DNA of 64,000 nt from Prorocentrum cordatum (GCA_963575745.1 CAUYUJ010020615.1:719236-783235); one strand, 5' to 3'; numbered from the stretch's first letter, positions 42,807 to 54,149 are shown. Notes: generated by a model from the sequence alone, not told the origin. Numbers and translations are program-made.

Positions 42807-43460
42807 TTGCAAGAACCTCTGTATGTTCCTTTGAAATCCACGAACGTATATGCTCCACGTGGTTGCCATACTTGCTGGAAGACCTCGATATCTACATGCG
42901 CCAAGTGCCGGAAACAATGTGTTAAGACAACTCATTCTTCAACTCAACGAATGACAGTCTGTTTTGCTTCGAGTGTACCGCAAACCACATCAAGGACGCT
43001 ACGATTGCTGGTGGAGATTCTCCAGAGCTACCTTCAACCAGACTCTATTCCTGAAAGCACGCTCGAGGACGAAGATGAAGAGGAGTTCAAGAAGGCTCAC
43101 ATTGCTCCTGAACAACAACAAGCACATGGAAGCTTCATCGCTCGAGGCATGATTTTTCACAATGATCGGTACCACAACTTCACGGTGATCAAGGGTGTCA
43201 AGATGCATGGACTACTCATCGACCCCAGAGCTTCGCGAGGATTAATTGGCACAGACACGCTTGCAGATATGATGGAGCAGATTCTCAAGCCGAAGCGTCT
43301 CGACAGATTCGCGACGTGGAAGCCCAGCACTGACAAGTTTACTGGTATCACAGCAGACCCAGAGAAGTCTCTGTCATTGGTAATGTTTCCGATTGGTCTT
43401 CAAGAAATCAAGAATGCGACGTTCACGGCAAATGTTCTTGGTGGAAGCTCATCAAAATAA
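42807..43460 (+). pseudogene. copia aspartic protease region
   Basis: One open frame. Near residue 130 it reads MHGLLIDPRASRGLIGTDTL. The retroelement protease site expected here is D-(T/S/P)-G-A; this copy has D-P-R-A, because AGA (Arg) replaces the Gly codon, so catalysis is probably lost. Upstream, two CxxC-like pairs (CHTCW, CAKC) might form a small zinc site. The frame stops at TAA 43458-43460 and resumes at once in the same frame. Confidence 0.65.
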
Positions 43461-44900
43461 CCTGGCTTGACTCCATGCGTGAGCTTGCTCAATGCTGAAT
43501 GCATCATACGTTGTAGATATTTCAACAATAACGACGGCTTGCTTGGCATCCAGACTACAGGTGGATTAATATGTGCACAGCGACTTCTATTCACAAATTC
43601 TGGACATTACTTGCTACCGATCAACCAGTTCAAGAAGCCCCGAGATCGCAAACAGGACTGTCTGGTAAGGAACGAGAAGCAACTCCTTGGACGAGCAGCA
43701 CAGCGACAGTTACCACCATCTCCGGCATTGGACTTCTACTCCTGCCAATAATATTCACAGAACACGCATATTTCGACGGCATTCGTGGCAGGACTGTATA
43801 CGGAACAGGATGGTGAAGAAACGGTCACAGTGCCGACACTTTTTCAATGAGTCCTGAACATGACTAGAAACTGTTTGGTCACGAATTGCATGTATTCCAG
43901 AATCCTACGGTTCAAAGATGCCTCCATGCTGGGGTACGATTTCAGCACCACGTTGGACTGGCACGCCTATGTTTCCAAGCTTTCTCTCTCAAGACGAGCT
44001 CAACGAGGCCAACAATCAATTCAACGCTATTCCGGAGATGTTCTACATCACTCTCAAGAGTCTACCTGTCATTACTCCTGTTTCTCTCTACTCATGGACA
44101 TAATCTCTGAAAGCCTTGGTCATGGACTACCGCAGATCGCTTTATGGACGTGGTGCTCAGGTTCCTCAAGGCTCGCCCTTATCATGCTCTCAGCGCACTT
44201 CGACCAGCTTGTACTCTTTCCTGTGGATTTGAGATATGGCTGGGATCTACGTCTACCTGAGCATCAGCAGCTACTACGGACGGTCGACAGCTACTTTGCT
44301 CCTATCGTGACGACATACGAGAGGCGATGCAATATTGGAGGAGAATGGGAAGCAGCAGAGATCCAGAGGTCACAGCAGAACGGAGAAAGCAGGACACTGG
44401 CATGTTGAAGTTTCTCCTGCAGCACGCCTCTAGCACGACGCTACAAGATCGACGTGGACTGATCGAGAACCCGAAATCTTCAGCCACGTTTGACATCGTT
44501 GCAATACCACGAGAAGTTCAGCGGATACACCTATACTACGGACATGTGTAGATATTCTCCATTGCCAGATGGACTGCGACATCGGAAAGAAACACGACTT
44601 ACGAATACTTTCCGGTTACAGCATTCCACGGGACGTTGCAGGTGTCGTCGTAGGCACGAGCAGCTGGAAGGATACGATCGAGACCAACATCGAAATATAC
44701 CAGCAACATCAGCAGCATACTCAGGAAGATTCTGCTCATGCGTTTGCAGAGACATTATGCCGTTGCTCAAACCTATGAGAAGAAAGACACACAGGAATTA
44801 TCCAGTCGACGAGCAGCCAATACCACTTGCAGATGACGAAGAAGAGACAACTACCCCCGAAACATCACGAACGAGCAGCAGTTGGAACGACGGAATCTGA
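43461..44900 (+). pseudogene. copia polyprotein middle region (family-specific 'CSGS' domain)
   Basis: Directly after the TAA the same frame reads GLLGIQTTGGLICAQRLLFT then NSGHYLLPI, a conserved piece that follows protease in dinoflagellate copia elements. After further breaks, LWTWCSGSSRLALIMLSAHF, FPVDLRYGWDLRLPEHQQLL (44130-44290), SSRDPEVTAERRKQDTGMLK (44349) and YSPLPDGLRHRKET (44553) occur in changing frames. The biochemical role of this domain is unknown to me. At least four frame changes lie in this part. Confidence 0.55.
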
Positions 44901-45584
44901 ATGACCTTCTCAAGCAAATGGGCGTGGCGCACCTCGAGACTCAGTATGGGTATTGCCGCTTTCTTGAAGGACTTGACTAACAAATGCTGAAGGCATGTTT
45001 GCAGGACTTGTTGGATTACTCAACGAGAACTATCATTCCTGGACAGCCATCGACAAGAATCCTCGAAGTTCCTGGAATTCAACTCGAGCATCCCACAGGC
45101 TTGTCTACAGACCATACTCAGCACTGTCGTCATGGTCGCGGCTCTGGACATCGAGATTTGACCACGACAGATTTATTTATGCGATGCACCAGAACCCCCA
45201 CCAGCGAACGCATCAAAGGACAGGCTATTATTCAATGGTTTCTCTGCTGGCAGCATACGCGTTGAATTCCTGTATGATTGGCAGAACTGCGATTCGGATG
45301 CCATGAGAACGCTATCATATCACGACGTGTTTTCATATGATACAGCTTCTCGGACAATTGGCCCTGGAATGACACCTACAATATGCCAGGAGAAGAATAA
45401 CGGCGAAGAAAACACTACCTAACATTCCCCGGCGTGAAGATGCCAGAACGGGTTTGTTACCATCCGAACCAGCTGGTGAAATTACCAGGAGAAAGATTAC
45501 GTCAAAGAGAAGCTTGCGGCATATTCCTCGACCTGGAGATGACAGCAACGATTCGATACCACCTGAACCAGCTGGGAAGTTGCA

Positions 45585-46790
45585 ATGATTTCCCGAGGAC
45601 GTCCTGAAGCGGTCGAGCCCAGCATCGACCTAAAGGACCTTCCTGGTAAGCTTGTCAAGGCATCGCCAGAAGAACAACATCGACTACCACGAGGAGTGCA
45701 TGAACGTTTTTGGCACAACTCTCCTAAGGATATGTCACGACTTCTTCAGGCAGCTCTCTTATCCAAGGATATCATCTTGGAAGGAGTTCAGATCGCAAAA
45801 GATTGCTCAACCTGTCAATATCAACAGAAACATCTCCATGCACCTATCATCAAGTCTCAGCTGTCTAACGCCTTCAATCAAATAGTTCAGCACGATTTGT
45901 TTTCATGTGGGAGCTTGTCTTCATGTTGTTGCTTGACAAGGCTATTCGATGGAAGGCAAGCTATCAGATTGAGAACAAAACTTGGACCTACGCGTGTTAG
46001 CGCATTGTACAGGCAATGAATACGATTCGGGGGACCTTCGCGATATATTCTTTCGGACCAAGAAGGAGGCCTTCTCAGCGGCGAGGCGGCCAGGATGTTC
46101 GACCGATTGTCAATCGCGCGCCTGCTTGTTGGGCGAGATGGCTCTACAACAAAACGATTGGTTGAACGCCACATTGCACTTACGAAGATCGCCATGCTGA
46201 AGCTGAAGAAGGAACTGAAATCAATGGGGATAGAGATCATACCCGGAGAAATATGTCAAGAAGTTTACATGTCTCAGAACTTGTTATTGGAATACCATGG
46301 TGGAACTCCTCAAAGGGCTTTGACTGGAGTTGAGCAACGAGGCTGGTATGTACCAGATTCAGAGACCCTGGAGTCAGCGACTGGTTCATCGTCCTCAAGA
46401 CCAGACTACGCCGAGCAGATGATGAGAACACGCACGTTGGCAAAATAAACATTCTACAAGGACTTGTGGGGGACAGTCTTTCTAGAGCATCTCTCATCCA
46501 GCAATGCAAGCACAGCCATGAGCTACTTATGCCCGGTACTATCATCGACTACTGGAGGCAGCCCAAGCGCAAGGAAGACGACGGATGGCGTGGACCAGCA
46601 GAGTTGGTATCAGTCGAACGCCTGGCAGGATCTGCGATTATTAGACACCAAGGACAACCCCTGCTGATATCATTGCAACATGTACGGCGTCATGCCATTA
46701 CAACAATCCACGACAACATGATGATTATTCGGCGGCGAATTGATGACTGTCGGGATCCGAGGAGGGGGGGAAGGGGGGGATCATTTCTTA
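45585..46790 (+). pseudogene. copia integrase
   Basis: The N-terminal zinc domain HHCC is visible (VHERFWHNSPKDMSRLLQA ... DCSTCQ). The core begins NQIVQHDLF (first Asp) near 45870-45900, then loses frame in the next 100 bases. It recovers at 46095 with RDGSTTKRLVERHIALTKIA (the Glu of the DDE triad is likely in VERHI) and MLKLKKELKSMGIEIIPGE. The C-terminal domain is in a third frame at 46540-46690: YWRQPKRKEDDGWRGPAELV, then a hydrophobic strand IIRHQGQPLLISLQHVRRH. Enough frame breaks are present that it cannot be active. Confidence 0.75.
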
Positions 46791-46814
46791 CAGGATTTGG
46801 ACAATACTTGCTCT

Positions 46815-47085
46815 GTACCACTTGAGGCATGCAGACGATATGACTCAAGTGGTACTCGATATGTACCACTTGAGGCAGACAGGCGTATGACTCAAGTTGT
46901 ACTTGCTTGGTACCACTTGAGGTATCCAGAGGCTGTGCTTCAAGTGGTAGTTCGGTGCTGCTTGAAGCATCCAGACGCTATGCCTCAATTGGTACTTTCT
47001 TAGTTCCGCTTGAGGCATCCAGATCATATGCCTCAATGGGTATTTTCTTGGTGGCACTCCAGGCTGATGCCTCACATGGTACTTG
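46815..47085 (+). repeat. ~48-bp hairpin tandem repeat, six copies
   Basis: Unit 1 is a perfect hairpin: GTACCACTTGAG (46815-46826) pairs with CTCAAGTGGTAC (46844-46855) around a 17-nt loop. Further units at about 46863, 46910, 46956, 47001 and 47050 decay step by step but keep (A)CTTGAGGCAT(C/G)CAGA and the TGCTTGGTA(C/T)... spacer. It begins just after the copia 3' end. A related cluster is at 37105-37310. Confidence 0.85.
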
Positions 47086-47228
47086 CTTGGTACGACGCCG
47101 GGGATTTCTGGCATTCCGCCAAGGTCACACACAGTCTGGAGGGTGTCTGGCTTCATGCCGGGCACGTTTCCTCCGAGGACCTGGAGGGGCCCCCACGAAC
47201 ACAAAACATATAGTAATGTGCATGTGTA

Positions 47229-47230
47229 AG

Positions 47231-47273
<43 letters not shown>

Positions 47274-47309
47274 TGCATTGCGCGCACTTCGTGCGAGCTC
47301 AAGTTCTAG
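47229..47309. mobile_element. (TA)n plus TTAGATGC/GTTCTAG hairpin module, copy 3
   Basis: (TA)n at 47229-47269, then TTAGATGCATTGCGCGCACT, TCGTGCGAGC, TCAAGTTCTAG. This is the same plan as at 28505 and 37860, with more mutations in the arms. A 31-bp tandem pair (GTATCGGCGGAGCCT) follows at 47314-47365. Confidence 0.55.
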
Positions 47310-47365
47310 AAGCAGTATCGGCGGAGCCTCTTGCAACTGATGAAGTATCGGCGGAGCCTGCGACA

Positions 47366-48600
47366 AAAACACGTTTTCGGCCGAACGATGTTGCATGACT
47401 CCAGGTAGCCATGGAAGCCTTGTGGGCATCTGGGTCAATCTTGGGCGGCTGGAGATTCGGGAAGCTGAGAGCACTCGTGTGCCAAAAAACACTGCAGGAA
47501 CCGCGGAGGCGACGGCGTCGGGGGCGAGAAGGAAAAGGGGAGAAGAGGGAGGAGGTTTTGTAACGGGAGAAATAAGAGGAGGACCAAGGAGAGGAGAGAA
47601 AAAGAGAGAGAGAGAGAGAGAAGGGAGCCTGGAGGGCGAGGGATGGAGCTGGAAACGAAGTCTTTGGCACGCCAACGCTACGCACAGGTATAAATGGAGG
47701 AGGTCGAACTTGAAAAAATGGGCAAGACGTCGTAGGGTGATCACATTGCGTGAGGAGAGGGTACGCAGGAACCAGGAGGAGAAAGAGTCCGCGGACAAGT
47801 GCGCGGCGAGGCGGCGGCTGACCGACGCCACAGGCCAGGGGTGGGCTCCCGAAGTGTGTGTCCATGCGGCCCATGCACGGCGTAGTACCTGCGGGTGGTT
47901 TGTCGGTCGTCTGTCGTGTCGTTGCCGCCGTCGACGTCTCGCCCGCCACCGTCGCTGTCGTCCTCCCCCTCCTCCTCCTCCTCCTCCTCCTCCTCCTCCT
48001 CCTCCTCATTCTCGTATTCCTCAGCCGTCCCCCTCCTCGTCCCCGTGCTCGTCTTCCTCCTCGTCCATCCCTTGTCTTTATTCCACAAACAATGTTTGCA
48101 CTTCTTCTCATTTCTTTTCCAGGGAACGGGGCCTGGGTTGCGGTCTAGCGGCTCCGTGTTCGCCGTCGCCGTCCCGTCGCCGCCTTCTCGCTGCCCGTCA
48201 TTTGGGCCTGGGTGGTGGTCTGGCGGCTCCGTGCTCGCCGTCGCAGCCCATCATCTGGGCCTGGGTGGCGGTCTGGCGGCTCGGTGGTCGCCGCCTCGTC
48301 GCCAACTCGTCGCCGCGCAGATTAAACAATGTAGACTGCAACGCGTAGATTCTAGCATCCAGGGAGAACCTCGGGATCTACCCCCCCCCCTCGGGTTTAT
48401 CGAACCCCCCTGAAACACTGCAGTCTACCTACGATTGGGCAGTGCCTGCGCCCAACGCGAGCACGGCCCCGCCGACAACTGCACCCGGCGCGCCGCCCAG
48501 CGCGCCGCAAGCACGCCACCCGGCCGGGGCCGTGCGCCGCTGCGTGCGCGGGCCTCGCGGCGCCTACGAAAAAAGGAGGGCACCCCCAAAATCCTCGTCG
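47366..48600. other. (GA)n, (TCC)n and a three-copy CGGTCTGGCGGCTCCGT repeat; no gene accepted
   Basis: 47580-47640 is GA-rich and 47965-48010 is (TCC)n. GGGCCTGGGT(T/G)G(C/T)GGTCT followed by (A/G)GCGGCTC(C/G)GT occurs at about 48129, 48208 and 48260. The minus frame 46845-47831 and plus frame 47395-48348 are biased in composition and carry no known domain. Confidence 0.45.
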
Positions 48601-49225
48601 ACCGTGGTTCATTATCAAGGAATGATAAGCCCAGGTTTATGATCTTGAGATGATACCATGTGGATGACTGTTCTGTGGATAGATCGAGCTCAGCCCCCCC
48701 ACGGCTGAATCATTATCTGTCCGGACTAATCAACCTAAGACTATTATTCCAACATTAAGAACCAAGGTTGATCTCAATGCGGAACGTACTCTCCAACAGC
48801 GCCCCCCCCGGCTGAATCATTGTCATTCCTGAATAATTAACCCAGAGTCAATATTCCGGGAACATTATAAACCTGGTTTCTTCTGGGGAAAACAAACCGG
48901 TGTCAATATTCCGACATGAAAAACCCGGAGAAACACCTGGGGGGTGGGGGGAAAATAATAATGAAAATCATTCCAGACTTACATACGAACCCCAGTCAAT
49001 ATTCCCGGAACATGGTAAACCCTGGTTAATATCCTTTTTGGGGTCGATAGCCGCACAAAAATATTAACCCGGGTTTACGATGTTCCGGGGGGAACATTAC
49101 GAACCCCAATCACAATTCCCAGAATGTTTAAGCCCAAGTTCATGATGTTCCGGGAGAGACATTATGAACCCTATTCAATAATCCCGGTACATTATAAACC
49201 CAGGTTAATATCTTTTGGGGTTCGT
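48601..49225 (+). repeat. AT-rich repeat cluster with CAATATTCCCGGAACATTAT units
   Basis: About ten units of TCAATATTCC(C/G)GGAACAT(T)A and TAAACCC(A/T)GGTTAATAT in both orientations, and a duplicated CCCCC(A)CGGCTGAATCATT (48697 and 48806). The palindromic centres would fold into many small hairpins. No coding signal. Confidence 0.8.
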
Positions 49226-49289
49226 CCTGGAGAAAGGGGCGTGCGCCGCCTCGGCCAGGCGCGGATGGTGCGACGGCCCCCCTCTTCTA

Positions 49290-49325
49290 CCTCCTCCTCC
49301 TCCTCCTCCTCCTCCTCCTCCTCGG
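49290..49325 (+). repeat. (TCC)n microsatellite
   Basis: A short TCC run within a CT-rich stretch. Confidence 0.9.
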
Positions 49326-49502
49326 GATGGGCGGGGTCATGGAGGGCTCCTCCCTCCTTTCCCTCCTCCCCCGTCCTCCTTCCCCCCCCATGGGGGGCGA
49401 CGAAGAAGGCCCCAGAGGGACCCTTTGGGGCCTCTTTTGGGGTCACCCCCCATGACCGCCCGCCCGACTCCATCGCCCCTCGTGTCCTCCGGCGCCGTGG
49501 CG

Positions 49503-49675
49503 TACAGTCGGACCTAGGACAGAAGAACAGCCTTCAAGAGCATGGGACCCTCCGCCGGCCAAAGCACAGAGAACATCCCTGGGAACCCTCCGCGGGATGC
49601 ACACAAATATTCAACAAGCACGAAGAACATTAGGGCACCCTCCCCGAACGACCTCGATCTTATACCTCCGTCCGC
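49503..49675 (-). mobile_element. SINE-like dispersed repeat, copy 2
   Basis: The most complete copy: ACAGTCGGACCTAGGACAGA, AGAACAGCCTTCAAGA, GACCCTCCGCCGGCCAAAGC, GGGATGCACA, AACAAGCACGAAGAACATTA, CGACCTCGATCTTATACCTC. Length about 172 bp. No tail or target-site duplication could be confirmed by eye. Confidence 0.65.
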
Positions 49676-51260
49676 TTGTTGGAGGAGCGACAAAGGGACC
49701 CCGAACCCTCTGAGAGGGGACCGAAGTTGAGGGCCAAGAGCAGCAGGGATAGGGGGTCTTTTCTGCAGATGCGACGGGCCAAACCGCCCAGCTCTGTCCC
49801 TGATGAATAATCGGGGACCTAAGTGAGGCGGCGTCTCCATTGCGCTATTAGGGTTAGTGCTTATGTTCTCGGTGATAAGATCGGCTACACGCAGGAGTGA
49901 TCATGGGTGAGCAAGACCTTCGATGCGCGGCTTTTGAGGGCCGCAGGGGGCCCAGACACAAGCGCGCAAGACGCTACTAACTATTACCGCATCGCGTTCG
50001 GCGATCGGGGGACCCTGGTTAACTGGCTGGCACCAAAGGTCACTCCGGCGAAGGGTCACTCTGACGTGTCGCCGATGATCAGAAGGGGAGCAAGCGCAGC
50101 GGGCGCCGCCGGACGGGCCGGGCCTCCGGCTGCGCGGGCCCAGCGGGCGGCAACGCAGCGGCGGCGCACCCGCGGGCTACCTGGCCGTGGCCATCGCGGT
50201 GGGCCCGCAGGATTAAACCAGGGTAGGGGGATCAAGCCGGATTCGACGGGATTCAACCGGACTCAGCGGGATCTAGCCGGATTCGGCCAGACTTCGGACC
50301 GAGGCAAAGCCAGAATCTGACCTCCCAGGAGTGGCATCCGACGAGGCGGGCACTGGCCGCTGCTCCTGGCAGCGGGTCAACCGCCGCATTGCCCGCCCTG
50401 TCCACCTCGGGCATGCCGACGGCAAGAGCGAGGGAGGCGCACACTGCCGGGACAGATTGCAACGCGCGCGCTCAGTGCAAGTGCGGCCGCGTCAGAACCG
50501 CTTGGGAAGCCGCCAATGGGAAGGGCCGCCCCAGCTTGCAAGATAAGCGTCTTCTAAGAAGAACGAGCTGAAAAGGGGGCGGCCCTCGGAATCCCTGGAA
50601 CTCGGCCCTGGACCGACAACACCACTTCGCAGCGCGCGAAGACGTCCTCGGGTCGTACATGTTCAAAGAAAGCCAGGTGACGCGGCCCCCTTGGGCGGTC
50701 AAGGTTGTGCCCATCCTTGCCGGAAGGCATGGTTGGGCGCTGGGCGTATGGGAGGGCAAGTCGTGCAACCGCAAAACAGCTAGCCGTCGAGACATACCTC
50801 CTCCACCTCCTTCACCCTCCTTCTCCCCAATCCTCCTCCTCTACCTCCTCTTCCCTCTCCCCCTCACCCTCTGGAATTCATTCCTCCCACCTACAGTCAA
50901 AACTGAATAGTCAGGATGCACGATGAGGATGCAAGGGGCCTTGGAAGGCCATGCCGACATTTTCCGAGCGGGGCGCGGCCAGCGAAAGTGGCCAAGGATC
51001 GGCCGAAGGGACAGGATGCAAAGGTACCCTTGGGAAGGTTACCCACCCTTACCATCGGTTTCGACTGTGCCTTGGCGGCGCGCAGAGGGGGGTAGGGAGA
51101 GGGGGGGCGGCTTCTTAGAAGGAGGTTGCTTCTCAGACGGCGCCCACCTTACATCATTAGACAAGGCCCACGCCTCCTAGGAAACAGGGTGCTTCTAGCC
51201 TTAGGTCGGTCATGTCTTCCTACAGGCGGATTTTGGAAAAAAAAATCACACATAGTCAAA
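49676..51260. other. About 1.6 kb, no gene accepted
   Basis: 50090-50330 is GC-rich with GGGATTCAACCGGACTCAGC-type 14-15-bp repeats near 50225-50290. 50800-50870 is CT-rich. The frames overlap on both strands and hold no domain I recognise. Confidence 0.35.
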
Positions 51261-51345
51261 CAAATCCCATCAGCCCTCTGGGCGTGAATTGTCTAAGGGG
51301 TCACCTCTGTCCAACCCCCTTCTTCCCCTTCGGGGAAGGTTTTAT
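51261..51345 (+). repeat. CAGCCCTCTGGGCGTGA dispersed repeat, copy 2
   Basis: AATCCCATCAGCCCTCTGGG, CGTGAATTGTCTA, CCAACCCCCTTCTTCCCCTT, CGGGGAAGG. Matches 63487-63565 in order and spacing. Confidence 0.7.
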
Positions 51346-51423
51346 CCTTGTTCAATATTACTATACACGTCCTCCCCCAGGCGACGACGTCCAACCAGGA
51401 ACCATGAGGACACCATGACGACC

Positions 51424-51840
51424 CGCCCCCGACCATCCCTGTCGAAAAACCATACAAGCCACACCGTGCCTCAATATTTGGAGCATGCGCGGCCAACCCG
51501 ATGCGCCCCCCCCCACCATCCGTGTCGAAAAACCATGCAAAGTATAATGTGGGGCAAAGTCTTGAGTCATGCTCGTGAGGCCCGCGAACACTTTGTATTG
51601 TTTTCGACACGGACGGCGGGGGTGCCAGCATATTCCCTGCCGTGCGCAGGGCTATTATCCCTGACAAAAAAAACAATACAGCATGCACCTAGCGACTAAA
51701 TCTGGATCATGCGCGGCCACCCCGCGAACACTGTCACATAGTTTTTGACAGGGACCGCGGGGGTGGTGGCGCGTGGCCTGCTGTGCGCAGGCCAATGCGA
51801 CGCAACGATGGGCATTGGTTTTCGACAAGGATGACGGGGT
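51424..51840. repeat. CCATCC.TGTCGAAAAACCAT repeat in both orientations, five copies
   Basis: Forward copies at about 51425-51451 and 51509-51536 (CCATCCCTGTCGAAAAACCA). Reverse copies at about 51592-51617, 51739-51764 and 51814-51838 (TTTTCGACACGGACGGCGGG). Forward and reverse copies could fold on each other. Confidence 0.75.
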
Positions 51841-52269
51841 CCGACATGTTTCCCGATGTGTGTTGTCACGTGCGCAGGCGCACCTGACGCACTCTGCATC
51901 TGCCCCGAGCATGGTGCACCTGACGCGGCTGGAGTCCGCGGCACACCCGGCGCACTCGGAGCACGTGGCACATCTGGGGCACCAGGCGTGCCTGGCACGC
52001 TCGGGCGCCAGGGATGCCTGGCGCGCGTGGCGCCCCTGGCACGCGTGGCGCATCTCGCCCAAGCGTCGCGCACCTGGGATCGGCTTTGGTTCCCAGTAAC
52101 TGCCCATCCAAAGACGACCGCTGAGCATGCTCAAGATCGGGTGTTACTCATGTGTTGGGAGGGCGGGTGGGGGCGAGCTAGACGGCTTGCAGGCCGGTGG
52201 GTAGCTTGAACCCTCCCCCTACCCCCTACCCCTGGGCCTGGAGGGGGGGGGCGCGGGTCGTTGGAGCAT
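51841..52269. other. GC-rich with GGCGCACCTGG-type units; no gene accepted
   Basis: 51880-52090 is built of loose 9-10-bp GC-rich units (GCGCACCTG, GGCACGCGTGGCGC). 52205-52250 carries the CCCTACCCCTGGGCCTGGA string that follows the dispersed repeat at 63575-63610. Confidence 0.4.
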
Positions 52270-52890
52270 CTGGATTGGCACAAGATGGCGCCAAGACAGC
52301 CCAAGACAGCCCAAGATGACCTCCAAGATCGCTCAAGATAGCCCTCGATGACTAAAGATAGATCCTAACAAGCCTAGACGATGCTCCAGGACCGCACCAA
52401 GGCGGCCCCAAGTGGCCACGGAGCCTCCCAAGGAGGCCCCCGAATGGCCAAAATCCTTCAAGGTTGATTCCCTTCTCGCCTTTTCGCTTTCAATGGGCTC
52501 TTGAGGCTTCAAGATGGCCCCAAGATGGCCCAAGAGAGAAGACAGGCCCCAGAGAGGCCCAAGACGGTCCCAAGAGTGCCCAAGAGCGCCCCAAGAGCTG
52601 CCCAAGAAGGCCCCGCGAGGCCACATTTCAGGTTCCGAAGGGGGGGCCCCGGTTGATCACGCGCTCCTTTTTGAGTCGTGGCCTCCAAGGTGGCCCCAAG
52701 AGACCTTCCAGACCCCTCCCAAAGAGCCCCAAGAGGACCCCAAACCTCCCGAACGAGCTCCAAGGGTGCCCCAAGAGGCACCACGGGGACCCCAAAAGGG
52801 CCCAGAGACCTCCACAATATCCTCAAGAAGGCCCTTGGATAGCCCCAAGATGCCTCCAAGAGGCTCTCAGAGAGAAAGGCCCAGAAAAGG
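52270..52890 (+). repeat. CCCCAAGAGGC minisatellite block 5
   Basis: Short CCCAAGA(T/C)(G/A)GCCC units over about 620 bp, more diverged than other blocks, with an insert near 52455-52500 (CTTCTCGCCTTTTCGCTTTC) like the inserts of blocks 1 and 3. Confidence 0.85.
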
Positions 52891-52904
52891 CATTGATGGT
52901 TGAC

Positions 52905-53260
52905 TCGTCGTCGTCGTAGTCGTCGTTATCGTCGTTGATTTCGTCGTCGGCGTCGTCGCGATCGTCGTTGTCGTCGCCGTTGCTGTGGTCATCGCCGTCG
53001 TCGCCGTCGTCGCCGCTATCTCCCTCTCTTCTCCCACCGCCTTCTCTTCTTCCTCCTCCTCCTCCTCCAACCCGTCCTCCTCCCACTCCTCCCACAAGGG
53101 AGAGCGAAACGGTAGCAGACGGGGTCGTCTTCGTCTTCGTCGTCGTCTTCGTCGTCGTCGTCGTCGTAGTCGTCGACTTCGTCGTCGGCGTCGTCGCGGC
53201 CGTCATCGTCGTCGTCGTCATCGGCTTTGTGGTCATCGTCGTTGTCGTCGCCGCTCTCTC
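52905..53260 (+). repeat. (GTC)n repeat, two related halves
   Basis: GTC/CGT trinucleotides in two halves (52905-53020 and 53125-53260), each followed by TCTC(C)CTCTT(G)TCTCC(C/T)ACCGCCTTCTCTTCTTCCTC-like sequence. So a unit of about 220 bp is duplicated in tandem. Confidence 0.85.
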
Positions 53261-53320
53261 CCTCTTGTCTCCTACCGCCTTCTCTTCTTCCTCATCCTCC
53301 GCCTCGTCCCCCACCCACTC

Positions 53321-54149
53321 CTCCCACAAGGAAGAGCTAAAAGGGAACAGGTGGGAAGTAGGAGGAACAGGAGGGTATATGCGAGGGCAGGAGGTACCCC
53401 AGAAAACAACAACAGTCGAAAACAACAACAGTCAGTATGGTTCGGGAAAATTGCTATTTTGGGATGGGCTGGTGGGGATACGCGAAGGTGGGGATACGCG
53501 AAGAGTGAAGAATATTCAAACATAGCCAAAAAATGCTAGAACAATCCTCCACGGACTGTTTTTCTTGTACGGACTATTCCCCGTGTAGAGGGACATGCCC
53601 GACTTAAAGCAAGATGATGACTTATTAAGAATAGGGGTAACGATTAAAACAGACGTTTATTTGCCGATCTGATTTTTCGACGGAAGGAGGACGATTGAAT
53701 AATGTCTATTGCACGTCGGCCTCGAATATTCCGTCGAATACTCATCGCACGTCGTCGTCAAAGTCTACGTCAAATAATCATTCGACGTCGACTTCAAATC
53801 TTACGTCAAATACCAAGTCTACGTCGTGGCGTGGCTGAGTACCCTGCCCCCCTCTGCGCGTGGCCACGTACCAGCGCCCCTCCCTGCAAGCGTCACGATA
53901 CGGTAAGACGAACGCCGACGAACGAACGGAAGGGACTCCGCCGGCCACGGCGGGCCTCGTCCACGAGCAGGCCCCCCGACCCACACCCGAGGAGCGGGCC
54001 GACCACGGGAGCCCTTCGGGAGCCCGAGCCCGAGACGAATGAATCAGGCCCAAGGATGAATCGGGTGAGGGCAAATCGAGCGAGGGAGCCCGAGGTTTCA
54101 GACGAAGCTGAGGAGAAGTCGGGGACAAGGATAAATTCGGGTGAGGGTA
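53321..54149. other. About 800 bases, no gene accepted
   Basis: 53400-53430 has a duplicated AACAACAACAGTC. 53700-53830 has TCAAATA/TACGTC repeats. 53880-54130 is GC-rich with overlapping frames. No recognisable product. Confidence 0.35.

Larger units (their letters stand above)
41237..46790 (+). mobile_element. Degenerate Ty1/copia-type retrotransposon (RT not seen)
   Basis: The order gag - CCHC knuckle - protease - family-specific domain - integrase on one strand defines a copia-type polyprotein. The coding line is broken by several stops and frameshifts. After the integrase C-terminal domain the sequence runs into simple repeats, and neither RT nor RNase H is present, so the 3' half has been deleted. 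I could not find LTRs: the 5' leader (40700-41236) has a tandem repeat and nothing matching it lies past 46800. Confidence 0.8.

Noticed and set aside
46815-47085. CRISPR-like array (repeats with spacers)
   Set aside because: Units decay progressively, the spacers are themselves related, and the host is a eukaryote.
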